This document shows, one piece after another, positions 1 to 5,830 of a stretch of DNA of 11,122 nucleotides. Position 1 is the stretch's first letter. The number at the start of each line of letters is the position of its first letter. Made by a program: the position numbers and the translations under genes. The notes under the pieces were generated by a model. It had not been told where the DNA came from, ran no database searches, and saw nothing but the letters and a program-made list of their open reading frames with translations. The stretch is from NCBI GenBank assembly GCA_035528995.1, contig DATKXO010000033.1:1-11122 (forward strand), in the 5' to 3' direction. The DNA comes from DATKXO01 sp035528995 (GTDB taxonomy: Bacteria; Planctomycetota; Phycisphaerae; UBA1845).

Positions 1-1540
1 TCGCATCCGGCGATGAGAGGCAGTAGATCACGAACTCCGTGTACGACGGGTTGCCGTTCGGGTTGACCGTGATGTCCATCGAGCTGGTGGTCTCGCCGCC
101 CAGCGTCGGGGCGCCCGGAATGGCCGCGTAGGTGTAGGCGCACGCCGAGCTGCTCGGCGTGGTCTCGTTTGGCGTGGGGGCACTGTCGCGAGCCTTGACG
201 CTGTAGCAGTATTGGGTGTTGGGCAGCAGACCCGCGTCATCGTAGATCTCCCCCGACTTCCAGACGCTGGTATCGCAGCCGGTGCCGCCCGAATCGCACA
301 GGAACTGGTACTGGACGGGTGGCGTTTCCGCATCGTTGGCCGTCGTCGCCTCCATGGAGACACCGGACGTCGTTGCGTAGGGCGGAACGTCGAAGGTCAT
401 CGGGTTGGGAGTCGGCGGAGTCGTGTCGATGGCCCCATAGATGGCGCGGATGCCGGCAATGTCATCGGCATGCAGCGTCCGTTTGTAGGTCTCGCAATTG
501 CTGACGTAGCCGTACATCGTTTTTGCGGTGTCACCCCCGCCGTACAGGTCGTCCAGGCACAGGGTGTGGCCCAACTCGTGCGTGATGACGTTCCAGATGT
601 CCATCTTGCCGCTGCACAGACCGCTGCCGTTCCACCAGACGTAGTCGAGATCGTTAAAGACGATGTCACTTTCAGTCATGTTGCCACCGGTGACCCAGTG
701 GAAGTTGGCGGCCACGTAGCCACCGCCGCTGGGCGGGGAGATAGCGAAGTAGATCAGGTTGGTCCCGTTATTGACCACCGAGGTCTGGGTGCTGGTGCCG
801 CCGTAGACGAACTCGAAATCCGCCCCGGCGCCGTTCCACGCACCGAACCCGTTCTGGATCTGCGTGCGCTGAGAGTCGGCGTCACCCGCGGACGCATCCG
901 CGCAGTTGGCGTTGATCTTGTAGTTCTCTCCCATGGGGTCGGCCTTGTACGTCCAGTCGTAGCCGCACAGACCGTAGCGCGCCCCCCCGACCGGGAGCAC
1001 GAAATCCCCGTCGTAGGGCTCGAGCTTGGGCACTCTGGAGCCCGGCGGCAGCGCCCGCTGAATCTGGCCTACGAAGTCGGTCAGCGGCTGGATGGACTCC
1101 TCGATGATCCGGCTGCAAACGGGGCTCATCCGGGCGATCTGCACGCCGTCGGTCAGGTAGGCACCCTGGAAGCTCTGCACCAGACGGATCTCGCTGCCGC
1201 CCAGAAAGAGCAGGACGCGATCGCCGACCTCGAATTCGGGCAGCACCGACACGTGCAGCTCTACGTCACCGACCGTACCGCCGTCGATCACCAACTCCTC
1301 GATGCCGTTGCCTTCACCGACCAGGTACTGGTCCACGCTGACCACGACTCGGCTCTTGATCAACTCGTGGTTGGCGTCCCAGAAACTATCGAGCGACACC
1401 ACGTCGCCGACGACGATCTGCTTCGCCTCCGCAGTCAGCTCGGGGACGTCCTTGTACACGACCGCGGCCGACGCCATACTCGAAAGCACCGCGGCCACGA
1501 TGGTCGCGATCAGCACTGTTCTGCCATGGACACAATACAT
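1..1540 (-). CDS. Secreted matrixin-like zinc metalloprotease with C-terminal fibronectin-III-like module (C-terminus outside window)
   Basis: Reading leftward from the ATG at 1540, the frame is open to the window edge (513 codons, truncated). The start is chosen because AAAGGA (1549-1554) lies 8 nt upstream and a signal peptide follows at once: Arg7, a hydrophobic stretch to about residue 24, and a likely cut after ASA (residue 25). Residues 26-180 resemble a secreted N-terminal region with no family I can name. The protease domain covers about 186-370. It has HELGH at 321-325, Asp331 where metzincins usually have the third His, a Met-turn-like TMYGY at 341-345, and ADDIAGIRAIYG (358-369), which is typical of matrixin domain ends. 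From about 374 a Pro-rich linker (TPPTPNP) leads into Cys-containing fibronectin-III-like sequence, with a second module starting near 475. Expected role: an exported protein-degrading enzyme. Family call firm; substrate unknown. The C-terminal anchor or sorting signal, if any, lies outside. Confidence 0.88.
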   Translation of the reverse strand, partial: MYCVHGRTVLIATIVAAVLSSMASAAVVYKDVPELTAEAKQIVVGDVVSLDSFWDANHELIKSRVVVSVDQYLVGEGNGIEELVIDGGTVGDVELHVSVLPEFEVGDRVLLFLGGSEIRLVQSFQGAYLTDGVQIARMSPVCSRIIEESIQPLTDFVGQIQRALPPGSRVPKLEPYDGDFVLPVGGARYGLCGYDWTYKADPMGENYKINANCADASAGDADSQRTQIQNGFGAWNGAGADFEFVYGGTSTQTSVVNNGTNLIYFAISPPSGGGYVAANFHWVTGGNMTESDIVFNDLDYVWWNGSGLCSGKMDIWNVITHELGHTLCLDDLYGGGDTAKTMYGYVSNCETYKRTLHADDIAGIRAIYGAIDTTPPTPNPMTFDVPPYATTSGVSMEATTANDAETPPVQYQFLCDSGGTGCDTSVWKSGEIYDDAGLLPNTQYCYSVKARDSAPTPNETTPSSSACAYTYAAIPGAPTLGGETTSSMDITVNPNGNPSYTEFVIYCLSSPDA

Positions 1541-2083
1541 TTCCGGGTTCCTTTCGTGCTCGTACACCCCGATGGCGATTCGATTAAGCCGAGTAGCGCA
1601 CCGACCACCGACAGGCCGGCGACGCCTGTGGCTCTTGACATGGCTCCTTCTGCTCCCGCCTGGGAGACACGAGCGCTGAGCAACGCGGTCCAGGGAACTC
1701 GTGCGCGCCGGCCTGCTCTGCCGGCTGTTCCTCGAGTCCAACGGGACCGTTGTTGCGGCGCGTACCTGCTTCCCGGGTTGCCCCCCGGCGGTGCGCCCTC
1801 CGTTCTCCAATCTCGCCGCGAGCGCGCCACAGCGCGCCCAAACATATTCTGACAGATTCCGCTTGCCACCTCAAGGCGACAATTAGATCAGTTGGCCCCT
1901 TAGGGACAGATGCGGACCTGACAGACGGTGCCGACGCGCCGCGATGAAGTCGGAGTGAAGTAATTCCAACGACGGATGCCGGCCTGGTCGACGCCGAGCC
2001 AACATGCTCCGAGAACTCAAAAGGACCCGCCCGCATGTCGGCCGCAGAATGGCGCGGACCACGTCCCCGAGACCGTCGCGGTT
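1541..2083. other. Intergenic stretch without a supportable gene
   Basis: About 540 bp separate the metalloprotease start from the end of the small membrane protein, both on the minus strand. I see no frame with convincing protein character. A plus-strand frame from GTG 1701 to 1886 has GC-rich third positions at first but no recognisable domain. A weak promoter-like pair on the minus strand, TTGAGG (1869-1874) and CAGAAT (1846-1851) with a 17-nt spacer, would give the protease mRNA a leader of roughly 300 nt. A short hairpin, GCGCGC-CACA-GCGCGC, lies at 1822-1837 and has no T-run. No clear terminator is seen for the gene upstream. Confidence 0.5.
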
Positions 2084-2380
2084 CTACCGTTTCTTTCGCC
2101 GACGCTTGCGCGGTTTGCGCTTCCACACGGGAATGCGGCTCTCTCGGACGCGGTAGATTAACCAGCCCAGCGCCATGACGGCCAGCATGGCCAAGGCCGA
2201 AGCCATCATCTGCATGAAGCGAGGGACCGTCATCAGCGGCCCGGACCAGTCGTCTTCGCCCTCTCCCACCGGAGAGCCGGCCAGGACCGCCAACCAGAAC
2301 AGGGCAACCGAAGCGACCGTGCAGCCCGCCGCGGCAGCCGCAATCCTCCACATGGGCCAGCGTGTGTCTTTCTTGGCCAT
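2084..2380 (-). CDS. Small two-helix membrane protein with polybasic tail, function unknown
   Basis: A 98-residue protein starting MAKKDTRW. I prefer the ATG at 2380 because GGTGG sits about 6 nt upstream; an in-frame ATG two codons earlier (2386) is possible but its G-rich motif would touch the start. Longer N-terminal extensions to 2542 are Arg/Pro-rich and unlikely to be coding. Two hydrophobic helices are visible, at about 13-34 and 57-76, joined by an acidic loop (GEGEDD, 40-44). The C-terminus ends in a dense Lys/Arg tail (about 87-98) that should lie in the cytoplasm and could contact nucleic acid, ribosomes or acidic lipid heads; this is inference. No family is recognised. It lies downstream of the frame-broken short gene on the same strand, 85 nt away, and could share its transcript. 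Length, helix pattern and codon use support a real gene; the exact start is less certain. Confidence 0.62.
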   Translation of the reverse strand: MAKKDTRWPMWRIAAAAAGCTVASVALFWLAVLAGSPVGEGEDDWSGPLMTVPRFMQMMASALAMLAVMALGWLIYRVRESRIPVWKRKPRKRRRKKR

Positions 2381-2465
2381 CGCCATCCACCCAGAACCAG
2401 TGTTGATCCCGATCCGCAGGTTCCGCCGACCGGATCGGTTCGCCCTTCCCCTGCTGCGCGACGCC

Positions 2466-2685
2466 TCAGGCGGCAAGCGGGGCGATCGCGGCGTCGAGAC
2501 CCTCCCGACGGACCACTTCAGCCACCGTGTCGACACAGTCAACCGCGATCGACAACGCGATCATCCGCCGCCCCGAACCCAGCCGTCGCGTGCAGGGACG
2601 CTCCGCATCTCGATGAACGCCCTGGCGGACTCGACGATATACTCCTGGGGGCAGTTGGATTCGACCCCTCGGTTGGCTCGGTCAT
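2466..2685 (-). pseudogene. Short coding region split over three frames (possible frameshifted gene or coupled mini-ORFs)
   Basis: Three consecutive minus-strand segments each look like protein with mostly G/C third positions, but in different frames. Segment one starts at ATG 2685 (MTEPTEGSNPTAP) and reaches a C5 run. Segment two, in the next frame, reads EYIVESARAFIEMRSVPARD and ends at TGA 2563-2561. Segment three starts at ATG 2564, overlapping that stop as ATGA, and reads MIALSIAVDCVDTVAEVVRR to a stop at 2466. One extra base at the C run (about 2647-2651) and one near the G-rich stretch at about 2565-2575 would join them into one protein of about 73 residues. Segment two has no ATG before 2608, which favours a broken or mis-sequenced gene over two independent ORFs. 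No family is recognised. A TACAAT promoter candidate lies upstream and the small membrane gene lies downstream on the same strand. Confidence 0.4.
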
Positions 2686-2723
2686 GACCGCGTCGCCCGA
2701 CGGCCGGGGCGACCGAAACCGTG

Positions 2724-2753
2724 ATTGTAAGCGTGCGGCGTGCCTGCCCGCAA
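2724..2753 (-). promoter_or_regulatory. Candidate housekeeping promoter for the leftward short genes
   Basis: On the minus strand, TTGCGG (2748-2753) is followed after 18 nt by TACAAT (2724-2729), which matches five of six bases of the TATAAT consensus. Transcription would start near 2717, about 30 nt before the ATG at 2685. The -35 match is poor, so this rests mainly on the -10 box and on position. Confidence 0.35.
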
Positions 2754-2880
2754 ACCCAATCGGACCCAGGCCCCGACCCGCCGGGACCTCCCCAGTCACT
2801 GCGGGCAAGGTCCGCGGCGACAGAAGCGGGCCTTTCTGCCGGTCTTGTTGACAGGGATAGGACGCTGCGAACGTCTGTCT

Positions 2881-2886
2881 AGGTGA
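2881..2886 (+). promoter_or_regulatory. Ribosome binding site that sets the sigma-factor start
   Basis: AGGTGA complements the 16S rRNA tail well. It lies 8 nt before the ATG at 2895, but overlaps the in-frame GTG at 2883 and is only 2 nt from the ATG at 2889. It therefore supports 2895 as the translation start. Confidence 0.65.
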
Positions 2887-2894
2887 AGATGACG

Positions 2895-3455
2895 ATGCCG
2901 TTGGCCGCCGAGTTCGATGCGGAGCAACCGGTGATCGAGGCCATCCAGTTGGGTGACCGATCCGCCTTCCAGGAACTGGTGCGCCGACACGGCCGGTGGG
3001 TCCGGGGCGTCATCTTCGGGGTCTTGGGCGACGGAGACCGGGTGGACGACGTCGCCCAGCAGGTCTGGCAGGCGGTTTGGAGCCGAATCGATGACCTTCG
3101 GGATGCCGGCCAATGGCGCCCCTGGCTGTACCGCCTGGCCCGCAACGCCGCGGTGGACGCCGGGCGGGAGAAGACCCGCCGCAAACGGCTGTCTCTCGAG
3201 GCGGTCGGGGCTGCGAGCCCGGCGGCACACCAGGCCCCGGACCGAGAACTGGTCGCCGGCGAGCGCCGTGCAACCGTGCTCACCGCCATCCGCAGTCTGC
3301 CGGCGCTATACCGAGAGCCCTTCGTGCTGCGGCATCTGGAGGATTGGAGTTATCGCCAGATCGGTGACGCCATGGGGCTGCCCACGGCCACCGTCGAGAC
3401 CCGGCTGGTCCGGGCCCGCCAGCTCCTGAGAGAGGCCCTTATGGGCAAGGTGTGA
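2895..3455 (+). CDS. ECF-type RNA polymerase sigma factor
   Basis: A 186-residue cytoplasmic sigma-70 family protein of ECF size that directs RNA polymerase to a dedicated promoter set. Region 2 spans about 12-90: AFQELVRRHGRWV (24-36), the core-binding helix DRVDDVAQQVWQAVW (48-62), and the -10-recognising part with WLYRLARNAAVD (77-88). A short basic linker leads to region 4 (about 127-181), where LPALYREPFVLRHLEDWSY and the helix-turn-helix YRQIGDAMGLPTATVETRL are visible. Regions 1.1 and 3 are absent, as expected for ECF factors, and no extra C-terminal domain is present. The ATG at 2895 is chosen from its Shine-Dalgarno spacing. The anti-sigma-like gene follows 6 nt after the stop, so the two are almost certainly co-transcribed and the sigma is probably held inactive by that neighbour. 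ECF operons are often self-activated, but no clear own-type promoter was found upstream. Confidence 0.94.
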   Translation: MPLAAEFDAEQPVIEAIQLGDRSAFQELVRRHGRWVRGVIFGVLGDGDRVDDVAQQVWQAVWSRIDDLRDAGQWRPWLYRLARNAAVDAGREKTRRKRLSLEAVGAASPAAHQAPDRELVAGERRATVLTAIRSLPALYREPFVLRHLEDWSYRQIGDAMGLPTATVETRLVRARQLLREALMGKV

Positions 3456-3461
3456 CAAGCC

Positions 3462-4055
3462 ATGTCGCAGGTTGATGACAGAATCGAACGCCTCATCGTC
3501 CGACGGCTCGACGGCGAGTTGAGCGACGAGGAGGCTCTGGAACTCGATCGGGAACTGCTGCGTTCGCCGCAGGCCCGACAACTCCTGGAGGAGTACCGGC
3601 GGATCGACGGTGCCGCGGTTGAGGCGCTGACGGCCGCCATCGGGGACGACGCGGGAGAGGCCGTCCCGTTTCCCGTGGTGACGACGACGCGGCGCAAGGG
3701 CTACTCCAGGCTCTGGTGGGCGCTGCCCGCCGCGGTGGCGGCAACGCTGGCTCTGATCGTGATGTTCACGCCCCGGCCGGCGGCTGACTGGCAGATCGCC
3801 GAGACACCGCCGCAACCGGTCGTGACCCAACCGCAGAACACCGAGCCGACCCATACCCAGCCCGCCTTCCCGGGGCGCTCGGGAATCCAGCAGGCCGGCT
3901 ACGGGCCCGGCAGTCTCGACCGGGCTGTGAATCAGGACTTGCTCTACATCCTCGGCGACGACGGGAACATCTACGTCATCGACCGGCAGCACATGCGCAC
4001 CGCCCGCAAACCGGACAGGAACACAACCGTTCGCCGGGCTTCCGGCGATCTGTAA
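3462..4055 (+). CDS. Single-pass membrane anti-sigma factor-like protein, zinc-less
   Basis: A 197-residue protein beginning 6 nt after the sigma-factor stop, with AAGGTG about 9 nt before its ATG. Residues 5-50 form a charged helical segment (RRLDGELSDEEALELDRELL at 14-33, then QARQLLEEYRRI) of the type seen at the N-terminus of anti-sigma factors. The HxxxCxxC zinc motif of the classical anti-sigma domain is missing; the protein has no Cys at all in this region. One membrane helix lies at about 84-103 (WWALPAAVAATLALIVMF), preceded by Arg/Lys, giving a cytoplasmic N-terminus and an outer C-terminal part. That outer part has a Pro/Gln/Thr-rich spacer (112-135) and a final segment (LLYILGDDGNIYVID, 160-174). 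Position, topology and N-terminal pattern support a cognate anti-sigma role. Sequence alone does not prove sigma binding. Confidence 0.78.
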   Translation: MSQVDDRIERLIVRRLDGELSDEEALELDRELLRSPQARQLLEEYRRIDGAAVEALTAAIGDDAGEAVPFPVVTTTRRKGYSRLWWALPAAVAATLALIVMFTPRPAADWQIAETPPQPVVTQPQNTEPTHTQPAFPGRSGIQQAGYGPGSLDRAVNQDLLYILGDDGNIYVIDRQHMRTARKPDRNTTVRRASGDL

Positions 4056-4099
4056 GGAATACCTGAACCCGCTCGACAAAGACGGAAAGGAATCGACGA

Positions 4100-5587
4100 A
4101 TGATCGCTTGGATGTTTGAACTGTTCTTACCGGTTTTGACGGTCATGTTCACCGTGGCCACCGCGCAGAACGTCGTCACCGACGAGGCGACGGACGAAAC
4201 CCAGAACCGTGTGATCGTCCTCAAGGCCGGCGGCGAAGCCGCACCCTGCAAGCTCATCACGACGACCACCGGCGCCAACGTGGAAGTTGGTGCGACGGAT
4301 GACGGAGCGCACCCCTGCGTCTCCACCGTCGTCATCTCCGCGGACGCCGAGGACGGGGAGCCCATCACCATCCGCTCACTCGGAGCGGGCAACGCCTACG
4401 CCTACGTCACCGGCGAGGGTGAACCCCACTTCGTGACCGTGGGCCGGCCGGCCGACGACTCGCGCGGCTGGTTGGGCGTCTCGCTCGGCGACGTCAGCCC
4501 GGCGCTGGCCACCCAGCTCGACCTGCCCGACGGCGCGGTCATGATCCACAACGTCGTCCAGAAGAGCCCGGCCGAGGCCGCCGGCCTACAGCGCTACGAC
4601 GTCATCACGGCCATCGACGGCCATCCCGTCGGAGACGCCATCCCCGAGGTCGCGAACCGCATCGGCGAACTCGGGGCGGGAACGACCGCGAATCTGACCG
4701 TCCTTCGCGGCGGCGAGGAACTCGAAGTCCAGGTCACCCTGGGCTCCCGTCCCGACCAGACCAAGATGGTGTGGGATTTCGATTGGGGGGACGTCCCGTC
4801 GATCAGCGACAAGTTCCGCAGTCGGGCCCGGGTGATCATGCGGGGCCCGGACGGCCAGTTCGAGGTCAAGGACCTGGGCGACCTCAAGGACCTGGCCGAC
4901 CTACCTGACTCCGTTCTCCAGTTCATCCCCGAGGTGGGCGACATCACCACAAAACTGTGGGTAGACAAGGGAGAGGGCTCGGCCCACATGCACATCACCA
5001 CCCGCGTCGAGGAGGACGGGGAGGTGCTCGAGATCGAGCAGAAGGACGATACCATCACCGTCCGCCGCATCACCACCGACGAGCAGGGCAACACCACGAC
5101 GACCGAAAACATCTACGAAAGTGAGGAAGAGCTCGAACAGGCCGATCCGGACGCCTATGAAGTCTTCTCCGGCATCCAGGGCCCGCACGTGATCGACCTC
5201 AACCTCGACCTCGGCGGTCTCAAGAATTTCACCATCGACCTCAAGGGCCTCGAGAAGCACAAGGGCGAATGGCACGCCGACCTGGGAGAGAGCATGGAGG
5301 AGGCCCGCAAGGCCTTCGAGGAGGCCATGAAGAATGTGGACATCGATGCCCGCTTCGACAAGGCCCTCAAGTTCCATCCGCTGTTGGGGGCCGAGGGTGG
5401 AATGTGGTTTGCCAAGCCTGGCAAGGCCACCCAGACCTTCACCGTCAACCCCCAGGGCCAGATCGAGCTCACGCTCCGCAAGGGCGACTCCGAGGTCATC
5501 ATGGTCTATCAGGACGAGGACGACCTCCAGGCCCGAAACCCCGAGATGTACGAGAAGTACACCGAGGTGATCCAGGAGAAGCCATAG
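4100..5587 (+). CDS. Secreted PDZ-domain protein of the sigma/anti-sigma operon
   Basis: A 495-residue exported protein. AAAGGA at 4086-4091 precedes the ATG by 8 nt. The N-terminus is a signal peptide (hydrophobic to about residue 20, likely cut after TAQ at 23). Residues 30-115 form a beta-rich region with two Cys (50 and 73) that could pair. A PDZ domain of the DegP/RseP type covers about 121-215: the binding loop GWLGVSLG (123-130), SPAEAAGLQRYDVITAIDG (156-174) and the closing strand LTVLRGGEELEVQVTL. No trypsin-like or metalloprotease catalytic motif is present, so it is not itself a known protease. The rest (216-495) is acidic, with a short KDLGDLKDLADL repeat (257-268) and a helical stretch (394-412); I recognise no family there. 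It follows the anti-sigma gene by 44 nt and precedes a strong terminator, so it is the last gene of the operon and may be a periplasmic sensor partner, chaperone or regulated output. Confidence 0.85.
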   Translation: MIAWMFELFLPVLTVMFTVATAQNVVTDEATDETQNRVIVLKAGGEAAPCKLITTTTGANVEVGATDDGAHPCVSTVVISADAEDGEPITIRSLGAGNAYAYVTGEGEPHFVTVGRPADDSRGWLGVSLGDVSPALATQLDLPDGAVMIHNVVQKSPAEAAGLQRYDVITAIDGHPVGDAIPEVANRIGELGAGTTANLTVLRGGEELEVQVTLGSRPDQTKMVWDFDWGDVPSISDKFRSRARVIMRGPDGQFEVKDLGDLKDLADLPDSVLQFIPEVGDITTKLWVDKGEGSAHMHITTRVEEDGEVLEIEQKDDTITVRRITTDEQGNTTTTENIYESEEELEQADPDAYEVFSGIQGPHVIDLNLDLGGLKNFTIDLKGLEKHKGEWHADLGESMEEARKAFEEAMKNVDIDARFDKALKFHPLLGAEGGMWFAKPGKATQTFTVNPQGQIELTLRKGDSEVIMVYQDEDDLQARNPEMYEKYTEVIQEKP

Positions 5588-5649
5588 AGGTCAACGACGT
5601 CGGCGTTGCCGCCAACCACACCGTCCGGTAACGCGACGAAGGTTTCCCC

Positions 5650-5679
5650 AAGCCCCGGCCAACCCGGCCGGGGCTTTTT
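5650..5679 (+). terminator. Rho-independent terminator of the ECF operon
   Basis: AAGCCCCGGCC (5650-5660), loop AACCC, then the perfect complement GGCCGGGGCTT (5666-5676), with a T-run at 5675-5679. The 11-bp GC-rich stem followed by five Ts lies 62 nt after the PDZ gene stop. It separates this operon from the glycosyltransferase genes. Confidence 0.93.
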
Positions 5680-5820
5680 GTTGCGCAATGGCACTGCGTC
5701 CGCAGCGACGCACAGCAGCCCAGCCCGCTGCCGAGTCCGGCGGATTCTGGCGATCGAAGCCCCACTCTCCGATATCTCCGATGCCCTCAGTACCAACGGC
5801 TCGCAGGAGCGTCTTCGGTT

Positions 5821-5824
5821 GGAG
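5821..5824 (+). promoter_or_regulatory. Ribosome binding site that sets a GTG start
   Basis: GGAG lies 6 nt before the GTG at 5831. The frame is open back to 5606, but that part contains the terminator and reads as non-coding. There is no in-frame ATG until well inside the conserved domain, so the GTG at 5831 is the best start. Confidence 0.6.
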
Positions 5825-5830
5825 CCCAGC

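Noticed and set aside
212..1852. 546-codon plus-strand open frame
   Set aside because: It is antisense to the metalloprotease, whose frame has a signal peptide, zinc motif and good ribosome binding site. Long antisense frames are expected in GC-rich genes, and its product has no domain.
1701..1886. Small plus-strand frame in the intergenic region
   Set aside because: It has GC-rich third positions at first, but lacks a good ribosome binding site, a domain and a consistent codon pattern. It is noted only as a weak possibility.
2848..2876. Exact TTGACA box upstream of the sigma factor
   Set aside because: Nothing resembling a -10 element lies 16-18 nt downstream (the bases there are ACGTCT), and the start would fall on the ribosome binding site. 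An ECF-type GGAAC box is also absent.
5606..5830. 75-codon N-terminal extension of the GT39-like frame
   Set aside because: It contains the intrinsic terminator of the preceding operon and reads as low-complexity Ser/Pro/Arg sequence. The GTG at 5831 has a better ribosome binding site.
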